From Shimazuella soli (GTDB lineage Bacteria; Bacillota; Bacilli; Thermoactinomycetales; Thermoactinomycetaceae): a DNA stretch of 64,000 nt. Under the pieces are notes generated by a model that saw only the letters and a list, made by a program, of their open reading frames with translations, had not been told where the DNA came from and ran no database searches. The stretch is from contig NZ_JAKWBN010000002.1 of NCBI RefSeq assembly GCF_022511585.1, forward strand, positions 558,001-622,000, written 5' to 3'. Positions 43,797 to 53,099 of the stretch are shown here, one piece after another (position 1 is the stretch's first letter; every line of letters begins with the position of its first letter). Position numbers and translations under genes: made by a program.

Positions 43797-44236
43797 ACAT
43801 CAACTGCTTTCCTTTAAGTAGCAGGAGATAATCCCGAGTTTTATGCAGTTAGCTGAACGCAGCTAATTGCAGTCTGAAAATGTCAACCCGCTTTTCGTGA
43901 AATCGCGAGAGCTCTAACGTTAGGATTTGTCCATGCTTAGCATGCTGATAATATTCAATTCCCCAGTTAGTAATCTTAGATAGATATCTAACTGGGGGCT
44001 AAAACAAAAAATTCGGAAAATTACCTATTTTAACATTTCATTTGGATGTAATGAAAAATAACCGCCGACAGGCGGCTGGTTAGGACTCCCAAGGTTATGA
44101 TTTAAGTGTTTTTGTGTTTCCTATTATTTTGTTTTCTTTCTCTTTCCTCACGTTCATTCGATATCCCTACTTGTCCATAGGATTCCAAAATAGAATTAGT
44201 TACAGGTTGGTTTGGACTCCTCATACGCAAATAAGA
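43797..44236. other. Gene-free stretch with three hairpins
   Basis: 440 bases without a supported gene. TGCAGTTAGCT/AGCTAATTGCA lies at 43844-43871; CCCCAGTTAG/CTAACTGGGG (with inner ATCT/AGAT) at 43961-43997 is probably the terminator of the GC-rich pair; CCGCC/GGCGG lies near 44064-44077. Confidence 0.5.
43961..43997 (+). terminator. Long hairpin downstream of cupin/HExxH pair
   Basis: CCCCAGTTAG (43961-43970) pairs perfectly with CTAACTGGGG (43988-43997). No T-run follows directly. Confidence 0.45.
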
Positions 44237-44809
44237 TTACTGTTCTTTCCAAAAAACCTTTTCTGGAAAAGTAAATACTTTGAGCTTTTCTATGAGCACC
44301 TGAGGGTCTTCTTCGATAAGTAAAATCCGTTCATAGTTTTCGCGAATGAATCCATCTTTTGCTCCACGTGCAATCATCTCGATGAGTGGATCATAAAAGC
44401 CGTTAATATTTAATAATCCAATTGGTTTCCGATGTATGCCGAGGTATCCCCAACAAACGACTTCCATAATTTCTTCAAATGTACCATAGCCTCCTGGCAG
44501 GGCGATAAAAGCATCACTTAATTCAGTCATTTTTGCTTTCCGTTCATGCATGGTGGCCACTTCATAGAGCTCAGTCAAGTTTTGATGAACCACTTCCACT
44601 CGGGATAAGCCTTTTGGGATTACTCCAATTACTGTTCCATGATTCTCCAATACGCTATCAGCTGTTATTCCCATTAATCCTACTTTAGCGCCCCCATACA
44701 CTAGTTCAAGCTTATTTTCAGCGATAACAGTACCAAGTAATTTGGCGAGGTCGATATAAGTTTGTTGTTTGCCCAGACTAGAGCCGGAAAAGACACATAT
44801 TCTCTTCAT
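44237..44809 (-). CDS. LOG-family nucleotide phosphoribohydrolase
   Basis: TIGR00730/LOG family protein of 190 residues with the conserved PGGYGTFEE motif (ALPGGYGTFEEIMEVVCWGYLG) and an N-terminal FSGSS nucleotide site. Members remove the ribose phosphate from nucleoside 5'-monophosphates, classically cytokinin ribotides in plants; the bacterial role is often unknown. ATG at 44809 follows AAGGAGT on the minus strand. Monocistronic, divergent from the P450 gene. Confidence 0.9.
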   Translation of the reverse strand: MKRICVFSGSSLGKQQTYIDLAKLLGTVIAENKLELVYGGAKVGLMGITADSVLENHGTVIGVIPKGLSRVEVVHQNLTELYEVATMHERKAKMTELSDAFIALPGGYGTFEEIMEVVCWGYLGIHRKPIGLLNINGFYDPLIEMIARGAKDGFIRENYERILLIEEDPQVLIEKLKVFTFPEKVFWKEQ

Positions 44810-44974
44810 GATAGCTACTCCTTGTTGTTAAGAATAACTCTAGTATAATTTAATAGTTTTATATAGTTTATGCTTTTCTTTTGTAAAATAGAAAAGTTTT
44901 TCTCAATGGGATAGTATATTATTATCGTTTCGTAACATGTTTGGCTTATTGTGTATGGTAAAGGAGGAAACATA

Positions 44975-46186
44975 TTGGATAAAGGAGATTTATTGATAGA
45001 TTTTTTTTCCAGCGAATTTAAAACACAAGCACATGCAATCTATGCAAAGTTAAGAGAACAACATCCTATCTATCCCATAACGATGCCAAACGGAAAAACG
45101 GCTTGGGTTGTAACACGCTACGATGATGTCATAAAGGTACTGAAAGATCAACGATTTTTACGAGATTCTACCAAGTTTCATTCTGCTAAAAATCGTGATA
45201 TTGCTCCAAGTTTAGAGAGAAGAGTTTTGTTGACAAATATGTTAAGTTCCGATCCTCCTGATCATACCCGTTTACGATCGATCGTCCAAAAAGCATTTAC
45301 GCCACGTATAGTTGCTGAATTACATGGAAGAATTCAAAAGGTAGCAGATGCACAAATCGATCGTGTGCTAGAGCAAGGAGAAATGGATGTCATCCAAGAT
45401 TTTGCTATTCCTATCTCTATCCATGTCATTTGTGAAACACTAGGTATATGGGATAAAGATCATAAATTGTTTCGTGAATGGTCTCAGACTTTTAATGAAG
45501 CATCCAATGATCCTGAGAAAATGGAACTACTTCGCTCTACTACACTCGCCTATGTATCTTATATGAAAGAACAGTTTGAGTTTCGAAAGCGAAATCCGCA
45601 AAAAGATTTATTGACGGAATTGGTGCAAGTCAAAGATGGCGATGGATTGACAGAAGATGAATTGTACTCGATGGTATTTTTATTATTATCAGCAGGCCAT
45701 GAAACCACTGTAAACATGATTGGCAATGGAGTATTGGCTTTGTTGGAAAACCCGCAGCAACTTTCATTACTACGAACAAAACCTGCTTTAATGGATACAG
45801 CGTTGGAAGAATTACTTCGATATTATAGCCCTGCTGAGGTTGGGACCAATCGCTATGCAGCAGAAGATATTTCCTTTTATGAAGTTACGATAAAAAAAGG
45901 AGACATTGTGCTAGCTGTTTTAGCATCTGCCAATCGAGATGAACGGAAATTTCCCTATCCTGATCAGCTAGATATTACACGGAAGCCAAATCATCACATT
46001 GCCTTTGGATATGGGATTCATTATTGCATCGGTGCTCCAGTGGCTCGTTTAGAAGGAAAAATTGTTTTTCCAACTCTGCTAAAACGGTTATCAAATATAC
46101 AACTACAAGAAAAAATAGAAAAATTAGAATGGAATAATACTTTTATCATGAGAGGCTTACGTTCGCTGCCTGTCTCATTCCTGTAA
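44975..46186 (+). CDS. Cytochrome P450
   Basis: Soluble class-I-type bacterial P450, 403 residues. The I-helix oxygen-binding motif is LSAGHETT, the ExxR is in ALEELLRY, and the heme loop FGYGIHYCIGAP has the axial Cys at residue 351. Resembles the CYP107/BioI group; its substrate and redox partner are not evident, and no ferredoxin gene is nearby. The start is TTG at 44975, 7 bases after AAAGGAGG (44960-44967). The frame is open from 44951, but that part covers the ribosome site. Confidence 0.92.
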   Translation: MDKGDLLIDFFSSEFKTQAHAIYAKLREQHPIYPITMPNGKTAWVVTRYDDVIKVLKDQRFLRDSTKFHSAKNRDIAPSLERRVLLTNMLSSDPPDHTRLRSIVQKAFTPRIVAELHGRIQKVADAQIDRVLEQGEMDVIQDFAIPISIHVICETLGIWDKDHKLFREWSQTFNEASNDPEKMELLRSTTLAYVSYMKEQFEFRKRNPQKDLLTELVQVKDGDGLTEDELYSMVFLLLSAGHETTVNMIGNGVLALLENPQQLSLLRTKPALMDTALEELLRYYSPAEVGTNRYAAEDISFYEVTIKKGDIVLAVLASANRDERKFPYPDQLDITRKPNHHIAFGYGIHYCIGAPVARLEGKIVFPTLLKRLSNIQLQEKIEKLEWNNTFIMRGLRSLPVSFL

Positions 46187-46304
46187 ATAATGGGATAAAT
46201 TGATTTTTGGAAACTATGTTTCTAATAATATTAGTAAATTAATTTAAAATCACTATTGATTTTAGAATAATTCCATGCTATATTATCAACAATAAACAAA
46301 AACA

Positions 46305-46527
46305 GGACTCAAAATCCCAAAGGACTCAAAATCCCAAAGGACTCAAAATCCCAAAGGACTCAAAATCCCAAAGGACTCAAAATCCCAAAGGACTCAAAAT
46401 CCCAAAGGACTCAAAATCCCAAAGGACTCAAAATCCCAAAAGACTCAAAATCCCAAAAGGACTCAAAATCCTAAAAGGACTTAAAATCCCAAAAGGACTC
46501 AAAATCCCAAAAGGACTTAAAATCCTT
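46305..46527 (+). repeat. 13-copy tandem repeat, 17-18 bp unit
   Basis: Unit GGACTCAAAATCCCAAA. Copies begin at 46305, 46322, 46339, 46356, 46373, 46390, 46407, 46424, 46441, 46459, 46477, 46495 and 46513. The first eight are 17 bp and almost identical; the last four begin with an extra A (18 bp) and carry C-to-T changes. The period is not a multiple of three, so it is non-coding. Each unit can fold as GGA-loop-TCC. Confidence 0.92.
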
Positions 46528-46546
46528 ATACCTTTGCCAAAAGGGT

Positions 46547-46568
46547 CGATCAATTGATCGGCTTTTTT
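46547..46568 (+). terminator. Terminator after the repeat array
   Basis: The palindrome CGATCAATTGATCG (46547-46560) is flanked by pairing G and C bases and followed by TTTTTT. The repeats would be the 3' part of a transcript ending here. Confidence 0.75.
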
Positions 46569-46766
46569 GTTTGTCTTTTTTATCCAAAAAGTAACATCGT
46601 CTTTTCCATCTTCTAAGTAGAAACCTTTCCTACAGTTGTGGTAAAACAAGTATGTAGGATTTTCCCTGTAGTAGCTAGAAAATAATGATGGTACGGTATC
46701 AATTTTTATAGATTTGCGAATCGGAAAAACATAGTAGTCTTAACAAGATAAAAGGAGATTTTTTTT

Positions 46767-47891
46767 ATGTTAAAAATAGGGTCGCATGTATCATTTTCGG
46801 GTAAAGGACTTTTAAATGCAGCAGAAGAAGCTGTTTCATACGATTCAAGTACATTTATGATCTACACAGGTGCACCTCAAAATACAAGGCGCAAAGCAAT
46901 TGAGAAGCAATTTGTTGAAGAGGGAAAAGCAGTGATGGCCGAGCATGGAATCGAAGAAATTGTAGTTCATGCGCCTTATATCATCAATTTAGGAACCTAT
47001 AAAGATGATAAGTTTGAATTTGCAGTTCGGTTTTTGCAAGAGGAAATTCGCCGAACGAGTTACTTAGGTGTGAAAAATATCGTTCTTCATCCAGGGGCTT
47101 TTACGGAAAAAGATGTAGAATACGGGATTGCCCGTATAGCTGAAGGTTTAAACCTCGTGTTAGATGGGGTGAAAGATACCGAAGTAAATATAGCGTTGGA
47201 AACAATGGCAGGAAAGGGAACGGAAGTTGGCCGCAATTTTGAGGAGATTGCTCGAATAATCGACAGAGTGGAAGACAATCGAAGATTAACTGTCTGCATG
47301 GATACTTGCCACTTGCATGAATCCGGTTATGATATCATTCATGATTTTGATGGAGTCTTGGAGCAATTTGATAAAACGATTGGCCTTGACCGCCTTGCTG
47401 TCGTCCATCTCAATGATAGCAAAAACTTTCGTGGAGCAGGAAAAGACCGTCATGCACCAGTTGGTGCGGGAATGATTGGGTTTGACGCGATGAATTATAT
47501 CGTTCATCATGAAAAAATCCGTCATCTTCCTCTAGTACTTGAGACACCATGGATAGGTAAAGAAAAAGGAAAAGAACGTCCGATGTACAAAGCGGAGATC
47601 GCATTGCTCCAAGGAGATGTGGAAAAACGTTTAGGTGAGGATTTTCTGGATCATGTTGATCATCTAGAGTTCTTCTTTCGAAAAAAAGAAATTGATGCTC
47701 GCGATTTCGTCGTACAAACTTGGCAGACATTAAAAACAGATGCGAAAGCGAAAAAAGAAGATGGTCGTGAACCGATCGAGCGTCTATATGACTTGGTAAA
47801 AGAAGACAGATTGTTTCCAGACTTGAGTGAAGAAGAGATCAACCATCGTTTAATTGCATGGTTTGCTGGAAAGCAAGTACTCCATACTTAA
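46767..47891 (+). CDS. nfo: Endonuclease IV with C-terminal extension
   Basis: AP endonuclease of base-excision repair, a TIM barrel with three metal ions. Motifs [62 protein letters not shown] and LETPW are intact. 374 residues against about 297 in Bacillus: roughly 80 extra residues follow the barrel ([19 protein letters not shown]...). The extension is charged and helical with no recognised fold. ATG at 46767 follows AAAGGAG. Monocistronic, with a terminator downstream. Confidence 0.9.
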   Translation: MLKIGSHVSFSGKGLLNAAEEAVSYDSSTFMIYTGAPQNTRRKAIEKQFVEEGKAVMAEHGIEEIVVHAPYIINLGTYKDDKFEFAVRFLQEEIRRTSYLGVKNIVLHPGAFTEKDVEYGIARIAEGLNLVLDGVKDTEVNIALETMAGKGTEVGRNFEEIARIIDRVEDNRRLTVCMDTCHLHESGYDIIHDFDGVLEQFDKTIGLDRLAVVHLNDSKNFRGAGKDRHAPVGAGMIGFDAMNYIVHHEKIRHLPLVLETPWIGKEKGKERPMYKAEIALLQGDVEKRLGEDFLDHVDHLEFFFRKKEIDARDFVVQTWQTLKTDAKAKKEDGREPIERLYDLVKEDRLFPDLSEEEINHRLIAWFAGKQVLHT

Positions 47892-47908
47892 TTGTATAGT
47901 TAAACAAT

Positions 47909-47940
47909 AAATCCAGTTCACTAGACTGGATTTATTTATT
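47909..47940 (+). terminator. Terminator after nfo
   Basis: AAATCCAGT (47909-47917) pairs with ACTGGATTT (47925-47933), followed by ATTTATT. Confidence 0.75.
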
Positions 47941-48054
47941 ACAGAAAAACTTATTGAATAAGGCCAACTAAAAATTTCCATATAATTGAATGATAATATT
48001 TTTAAATAAGGAAACGCTATTAATCGTAAAATTTATTTCTAAAGGATGATGGAT

Positions 48055-48585
48055 ATGAAGGGAATTTTGGGTGGCAATCCGCAAAAGGAACCATTGCACT
48101 ATGGGGAAGTATTTGATTTGTACACTGCTTTAGCGACTCATCAAGGGGCAGTTGCAGGTTATCAAGTGTATTTAAATCATACTGGCGACAGTGACCTGCA
48201 TAACATTTTAGAAGACAAGATTGAAAATATCTTAAAACCAAACATTCAGCAGCTTTCTGAAATTTTAAAAGCAAATGGAATAGCATTGCCTCCTGCTCCT
48301 CCAGAAAGGCCGAAAGCAGACTTGGAAGCAATTCCAGTTGGAGCTCGAATAAATGATGCAGAAATAGCAGTTGCAGTTTCAGCAGACACTTCTGCAAGTC
48401 TTGTCACATTTTCACAAGTAATTGGAAAATCAATCCGTGAAGATATTGCGATGATGTTTGGTCAATTTCATATGGTGAATGCACAATACGGCGCTAAGTT
48501 ATTGAAATTAATGAAAACAAAAGGTTGGTTAGTCCCACCTCCGCTGCATATTCCTCAAGGTACTCCAGAAGAGGTATTAGTATAA
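48055..48585 (+). CDS. DUF3231 family protein
   Basis: 176 residues, helical, with DUF3231 features (PLHYGEVFDLYTALATHQGAVAGYQVYLNHTGD; DIAMMFGQFHMVNAQYGAKLLKLMKTKGWLVPPP). The family is ferritin-like in shape, occurs in spore-formers and is distantly related to spore coat protein F-type domains; its function is unknown. The ATG at 48055 lies 9 bases after AAAGG; two earlier ATGs (48046, 48049) are too close to it. Confidence 0.8.
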   Translation: MKGILGGNPQKEPLHYGEVFDLYTALATHQGAVAGYQVYLNHTGDSDLHNILEDKIENILKPNIQQLSEILKANGIALPPAPPERPKADLEAIPVGARINDAEIAVAVSADTSASLVTFSQVIGKSIREDIAMMFGQFHMVNAQYGAKLLKLMKTKGWLVPPPLHIPQGTPEEVLV

Positions 48586-48624
48586 TACAGATAATTCTTC
48601 TTCTTGTTTTTCACGTATGTAAGA

Positions 48625-48656
48625 AAACACTTCTGAACAATTCAGAAGTGTTTTTT
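48625..48656 (+). terminator. Terminator after DUF3231 gene
   Basis: AACACTTCTGAA pairs with TTCAGAAGTGTT around a CAA loop, followed by TTTT. Confidence 0.88.
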
Positions 48657-48689
48657 ATCAATACAATTCATCATTTGATCAAAGCTGTT

Positions 48690-49652
48690 CTATCGAAAAT
48701 TCTTATGTCGTTGCCAGATTTTCTTCGCATACTCTGCAAACGAAGGAATACATTCAGGCTTGCAATCGATAGCCCACCTCAGTTTGTCACATGCATCTAG
48801 TAGTAATAAGGTATTTAAAGTAGGGAGCATGGTTTGAAAATCAGAAGCAGTGATACCATAACCTTGTAGAAAAGCGTGCATTTGCTCTGTATTCGGAGCT
48901 CCGATGTCTACTTGAGATTTCAATAATTGAATCAATTCCCAATATGGGATGATATGGACTTCGGCACATCCCCAATCTAAAAGTGTGACGTTTCCTTTTT
49001 TATCGACAATCGTATTTTTTAAGGAAAGATCACCATGTGTAAGACCAAATGCAAAGTTCAGCTGGAGGAGGCCTTCGAATTTTTGTTTTATTATTTTCGT
49101 ATGTTCTAACGAAAAGACTCCAAATAAGATCAAAGGATCGTCTTCTGTTAAACAATTGATATTGTAACGAATAAAGCCATGCCAAGTACCATTGAAGCCT
49201 TCATGGGTTGATGCTGCGAAAGTGTGATGGATTGGATTAAATAAGATTTCTCCAAAACCATTTACAGGAATAGAATGAATTTGCTTCGTATATTCCCCTA
49301 ATTTTCTCCAAATCATTTCTTTGTTCCAAGGACTATATTTGCCATTTTTTCCTTTTATGAAAGTCTGAACCATATAGGTTACTTGTTCCATATTTCCAAT
49401 CGCAAGTACATCGGGTCCTGGAACGCCTTTGCGTTTTGCCTGTTCCATACACCATTTTTCTTTCTCATAAATAGCTAAAGTGTTTGGAGCTTCATTCATT
49501 CTTATGATAAATAGGGAAGTGTTTGTTTCCACTCGATATACCTGATTTACAGTCCCATTTCCGATAATAGGATGGATAGATTGGATCTTTTCTCCAATTA
49601 TTTGGGCACAGATTCTCTTTGCTACATTTTTGTAATCATTTGAAATGGTCAT
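48690..49652 (-). CDS. Aminoglycoside phosphotransferase (APH)-fold kinase
   Basis: 320 residues of the APH/choline-kinase superfamily: [16 protein letters not shown] is the catalytic HGD-x4-N loop and LLDWGCAE the metal-binding DxG-like motif. The N-lobe has [12 protein letters not shown] and IIRMNE. Members phosphorylate small alcohols, sugars or antibiotics; the substrate here is unknown and antibiotic resistance should not be assumed. ATG at 49652 follows AGGAGAT on the minus strand. Monocistronic, next to a TnpB element. Confidence 0.85.
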   Translation of the reverse strand: MTISNDYKNVAKRICAQIIGEKIQSIHPIIGNGTVNQVYRVETNTSLFIIRMNEAPNTLAIYEKEKWCMEQAKRKGVPGPDVLAIGNMEQVTYMVQTFIKGKNGKYSPWNKEMIWRKLGEYTKQIHSIPVNGFGEILFNPIHHTFAASTHEGFNGTWHGFIRYNINCLTEDDPLILFGVFSLEHTKIIKQKFEGLLQLNFAFGLTHGDLSLKNTIVDKKGNVTLLDWGCAEVHIIPYWELIQLLKSQVDIGAPNTEQMHAFLQGYGITASDFQTMLPTLNTLLLLDACDKLRWAIDCKPECIPSFAEYAKKIWQRHKNFR

Positions 49653-49972
49653 GTCTATCTCCTGAAATCTATTTAATACGAAGTGAAAATAGTTTAGGTA
49701 AGAATCCTAAAAAGTCTAGGTCAAGTAGAAATCCTAACTGGATTTACTTTGGATTTGATAATGTAATTTATCAAATAAACAGTTTTTTAAATTCCTATTA
49801 TAACATTGCGAGCGAGAAAACCCTCGATTTTAATCGTGGGATAAAAGCGAGCATGAGGCAAGGGTTAACTTTGTGTCCTCACACAAGCCTGACTATTTTT
49901 TGGAAACACTTGACAAAAAGAAAACATACGATCTACAATATTCGCAAGATTTCGAACATGGGGGGTGATCCG

Positions 49973-51100
49973 ATGCATAAAGCATTTTCCTACCGTCTTC
50001 AACCGACCAAAGCACAAGCAGCTTTGATCAATAAATCCGTCGGTTGCAGCCGTTTTGTGTTCAATCATTTTCTTGGGGAATGGAACAAAGTTTATCAAGA
50101 GACCGGGAAAGGGCTTACCTATTCCACTTGTTCCCGTGTTCTGACCGAGAAAAAACGTGAATTAGGGTGGTTGAAAGAAGTGGATTCCACTTCCTTGCAA
50201 AACACATTGAAACACCTTGCGGATGCCTTTCAGCGCTTTTTCCAAAAACAAAACCATGCCCCGCGATTCAAAAGCAGGAAAAATCGAGTGCAAGCGTATA
50301 CCAGTCAGTGTAACTATCCCAAACATAGCAGACCGACCATCGAAATAGAGGGAAACAAAATCAAATTACCAAAATTAGGCTGGGTAACGTTTGTCCCCTC
50401 ACGAAAAATAAGTGGTCGTATTTTGTCCGCCACGATCCGTCGAACATCAACAGGAAAATACAAAATATCCATCCTTTGCGAGGGATGCTACTTGCGATCC
50501 GTTCCCGCGAGAAAAGAAGCCATTGGCATCGATTTAGGGCTGAAAGACTTTGCCATTTTTGATGATGGAACGAAAATAAATGCGAACCGATTTTTTCGCC
50601 AATATGAACAAAAGCTAGCAAAAGCGCAGCAAACGACGGCGCGTAGAAAAAAAGACGGTTCCAACTGGCACAAAGCCCGCATCCAAGTGGCTCGCATTCA
50701 TGAAAAAATCACCGATGCCCGCCATGATTTTTTACATAAACTATCGACGAAACTGGTGAACGAAAACCAAGTCATCAGTATCGAAAGTTTGCAAGTGAAG
50801 AATATGGTGAAAAATCATAAGCTGGCAAAATCGATCACGGATGCTTCGTGGTCGGAATTTGTTTCGATGTTGGAATACAAAACGAAAGAATACGGAAGAC
50901 AATTGGTGAGAGTAGGAAAATCCTTCCCATCCAGCCAGCGTTGTTCGAGTTGTGGGTATAAAAATAAAGAAGTGAAACAACTACAGCTGCGAGAATGGAC
51001 ATGCCCGGAATGCAGCGAGCACCATGACCGGGACATCAATGCAGCCAAAAACATTTTGCAAGAAGGTAGAAGATTACTTGCCGTGGGGCTCACGGTCTAA
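49973..51100 (+). CDS. tnpB: TnpB RNA-guided nuclease (OrfB family)
   Basis: 375 residues. N-terminal HTH/OrfB domain ([15 protein letters not shown]), then the RuvC-like nuclease with Asp187 ([10 protein letters not shown]), Glu271 (SIESLQVKN) and Asp354 ([10 protein letters not shown]), and between the last two a zinc finger (CSSCGYKN ... CPEC). All catalytic residues are present, so it may be an active nuclease guided by an RNA from the 3' end of the element. ATG at 49973 follows GGGGGTGA. The frame is open to 49619, but that part is not protein-like. Confidence 0.9.
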   Translation: MHKAFSYRLQPTKAQAALINKSVGCSRFVFNHFLGEWNKVYQETGKGLTYSTCSRVLTEKKRELGWLKEVDSTSLQNTLKHLADAFQRFFQKQNHAPRFKSRKNRVQAYTSQCNYPKHSRPTIEIEGNKIKLPKLGWVTFVPSRKISGRILSATIRRTSTGKYKISILCEGCYLRSVPARKEAIGIDLGLKDFAIFDDGTKINANRFFRQYEQKLAKAQQTTARRKKDGSNWHKARIQVARIHEKITDARHDFLHKLSTKLVNENQVISIESLQVKNMVKNHKLAKSITDASWSEFVSMLEYKTKEYGRQLVRVGKSFPSSQRCSSCGYKNKEVKQLQLREWTCPECSEHHDRDINAAKNILQEGRRLLAVGLTV

Positions 51101-51172
51101 GCTTGGTAAATTTCCTTGTAGGTTGGAGGATTACCCAAGAATCCCACGGCTTTAGCCGTGGGAGTTGTCAAA
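51101..51172 (+). ncRNA. Probable omega (re)RNA and right end of the IS
   Basis: The region between the tnpB stop and the right-end hairpin (51143-51162). In this family the guide scaffold spans the tnpB 3' end and the right end, with the guide taken from flanking DNA. Inferred from position and hairpin only. Confidence 0.4.
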
Positions 51173-51184
51173 AATGAGAATAAA

Positions 51185-51284
51185 TGAGCACGAAAAAAAT
51201 AGTATATACTACTCGGGTAATATCTTTGCTCGTATTGAGCATAAATAAGATGTATTCAGTCGGAAAAATTGATCAAAATGAGCA
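51185..51284 (+). promoter_or_regulatory. TGAGCA repeats, candidate FruR operators
   Basis: TGAGCA occurs at 51185, 51236 and 51279, the second as half of an inverted pair TGCTC-GTATT-GAGCA (51227-51241). They precede a DeoR-type regulator gene and a TATAAT box near 51330. Assignment to FruR is inference. Confidence 0.4.
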
Positions 51285-51377
51285 TAGTCAATCATTTCCA
51301 ATCAAAAATAACTAGAAATGATAAAGAAATATAATATAATGTGTAATAAGTATAGTATTTCATTTTAGGAGAGAATC

Positions 51378-52136
51378 ATGTTTACAGAGGAAAGACATCA
51401 GCAAATTTTATCTTATTTAAACAAGTATCATCGTGCTTCTGTTCCCGAATTAAGCCAAACGTTCCAAGTATCAGAATCTACTATCCGTAGAGATTTAAGT
51501 GAACTGGAACAAAAGGAAAAGCTGCGTCGAACACATGGTGGGGCTGTCTGTCTTGATTTTGTTCGCATGGAGCCAACAGTGAAAGAGAAGCAGACAACAA
51601 ATTTATCAGAAAAGGAGAGAATAGCGAAAACAGCCAGCGAATGGATTAAGGAAAAAGAAACGATTTTACTTGATTCTGGTACCACAACGCTGCAACTTGC
51701 AAAACAACTTCATTCTTTGAATCTTACCATTGTCACTAATTCTGTAAGCGTTTTAACAGAATTACAGGATGCCCAAAATATAGAGTTACTCAGTACAGGA
51801 GGGACTGTACGGCCACAGATTGGAGCTATGGTTGGTCCTTACGCAGAGGGTTTTATAAGAAGGATAAAGGTAGATAAATTGTTTTTAGGTATGAATGGTG
51901 TAGATGGGAGAAATGGATTGAGTACTCCCAATGTGCTGGAAGCGCAAATGAAAAAAGAAATGATTTCAGCTGCTAACAAAGTTATTTTGTTATGTGACCA
52001 CAGTAAAATCGGTAAAATTACACTTCATCAGGTGGCTTCGTTATCTGAGATCGATATGATCATTACCGATAAGAGCGCGCCTTTATCCTTTCTAGAAGAC
52101 TGTGAACAATTAGGAATCGATGTGATTACGGTTTAA
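51378..52136 (+). CDS. fruR: DeoR-family repressor of the fructose operon
   Basis: 252 residues: N-terminal DeoR helix-turn-helix (ERHQQILSYLNKYHRASVPELSQTFQVSESTIRRDLSEL) and a C-terminal sugar-phosphate sensor domain (LLDSGTTTLQLAKQL, TNSVSVL, LSTGGTVRPQ). Probably relieved by fructose 1-phosphate, as for FruR of Bacillus. ATG at 51378 follows AGGAGAG. It heads the operon fruR-fruK-fruA-fruB-HPr. Confidence 0.88.
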   Translation: MFTEERHQQILSYLNKYHRASVPELSQTFQVSESTIRRDLSELEQKEKLRRTHGGAVCLDFVRMEPTVKEKQTTNLSEKERIAKTASEWIKEKETILLDSGTTTLQLAKQLHSLNLTIVTNSVSVLTELQDAQNIELLSTGGTVRPQIGAMVGPYAEGFIRRIKVDKLFLGMNGVDGRNGLSTPNVLEAQMKKEMISAANKVILLCDHSKIGKITLHQVASLSEIDMIITDKSAPLSFLEDCEQLGIDVITV

Positions 52137-52157
52137 ATTTGTGAAAGAAGGTTCTTT

Positions 52158-53099
52158 ATGATGAGAATCGCAACAGTATCTTTAAATCCCGCAGTTGATC
52201 AAACCATTACGATTGAAAAACTATACATCGGACAAAAAAATGTGGCGATGAATACTCGTTATGACTTTGGAGGAAAAGGCATTAACGTTGCTCGGGTGCT
52301 GGCTCATTTTGACATACAGCCGACTGCAACAGGATGGCTGAGCAGAGAAGCTGAGCAATACGAAAAGAAATTACATGATATGGGAATCCACTCCTCTTTT
52401 GTTTTTACGAATCAACCAATTCGGACAAATGTAAAGGTTTTAGAGCAGCACTCCGGTAAGATGACAGAATTAAATGAAGCAGGATTTCCCATCAGTGGAA
52501 AAGAGAAAGACCAATTTATCAAGCACTATATTGGACTGCTTTCTGAGGTAGATGTCGTTATTCTTGCAGGAAGTTTACCTCCAGGCATAGACCCAGCCTT
52601 TTACAGCTTTTTGATCGAACAAGCCAATAATCATCAGGTGTTGACTTTCTTAGATACAAATGGACATTTACTAAAATACGCCTCAAAGTCTTTACCATAT
52701 GCAATAAAACCAAATCAAGAAGAATTAGAAGAATATTTAGGTTACAAAGTACAAAAGGAACAAGATGTGATCGAGGCGGGTCTTTCGCTTATCGACCAAG
52801 GAATTTCATTAGTATCGATTTCTTTAGGGGCGAAAGGTGCGTACTTTTTCAAACAGGGACAAGTAGTGAAATCAAAACCTCCTCATATAGAAGTGAAAAG
52901 CGCTGTAGGTGCAGGGGATTCCATGTTTGCCGGAATGGTTATAAGTGTGATGAACAGCTGGGAGCTGGAAAAGATTGCGAGATTCTCCACTGCTTTAGGA
53001 TCAGCCACTGCTTCGAAAGCTGGTACACAATTAGGCACACCAGAAGATGTAGATAAATTACTGGATTTAGTTGAAGTTGAAGGAGTGAATGGGAGATGA
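52158..53099 (+). CDS. fruK: 1-phosphofructokinase
   Basis: PfkB-family kinase, 313 residues, phosphorylating fructose 1-phosphate to fructose 1,6-bisphosphate. N-terminal signature VSLNPAVDQTI and GGKGINVARVL; C-terminal ATP-site motif VGAGDSMFAGM with the catalytic Asp. The gene starts 21 bases after fruR and overlaps fruA by 4 bases (ATGA). ATG 52158 or 52161. Confidence 0.92.
   Translation: MMRIATVSLNPAVDQTITIEKLYIGQKNVAMNTRYDFGGKGINVARVLAHFDIQPTATGWLSREAEQYEKKLHDMGIHSSFVFTNQPIRTNVKVLEQHSGKMTELNEAGFPISGKEKDQFIKHYIGLLSEVDVVILAGSLPPGIDPAFYSFLIEQANNHQVLTFLDTNGHLLKYASKSLPYAIKPNQEELEEYLGYKVQKEQDVIEAGLSLIDQGISLVSISLGAKGAYFFKQGQVVKSKPPHIEVKSAVGAGDSMFAGMVISVMNSWELEKIARFSTALGSATASKAGTQLGTPEDVDKLLDLVEVEGVNGR

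Larger units (their letters stand above)
46187..46766. other. 580-base intergenic region with tandem repeat and terminator
   Basis: Between the P450 and nfo genes. It contains the 13-unit repeat at 46305-46527 and the palindromic terminator at 46547-46568; a minus-strand frame across the repeats (46428-46649) is an artefact of the repetition. Confidence 0.7.
49800..51172 (+). mobile_element. IS200/IS605-type element carrying only tnpB (IS1341-like)
   Basis: Bounded by two hairpins with the same TTTA loop: CCCTCGAT-TTTA-ATCGTGGG (49821-49840) on the left and CCCACGGC-TTTA-GCCGTGGG (51143-51162) on the right. One gene, tnpB, and no tnpA transposase, so it could move only with TnpA in trans. 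Exact ends and the flanking target motif were not fixed. Confidence 0.7.

Noticed and set aside
46305-46527. CRISPR array
   Set aside because: The 17-18 bp units are contiguous with no spacers, and no cas genes are nearby.
46428-46649. Minus-strand protein with FGILSP repeats
   Set aside because: The repeat period is not a multiple of three in most of the array; the frame is produced by the 18-bp portion only and has no ribosome site.
48690-49652. Calling the APH-fold gene an aminoglycoside resistance gene
   Set aside because: The fold is shared by many small-molecule kinases and nothing in the sequence indicates an antibiotic substrate.
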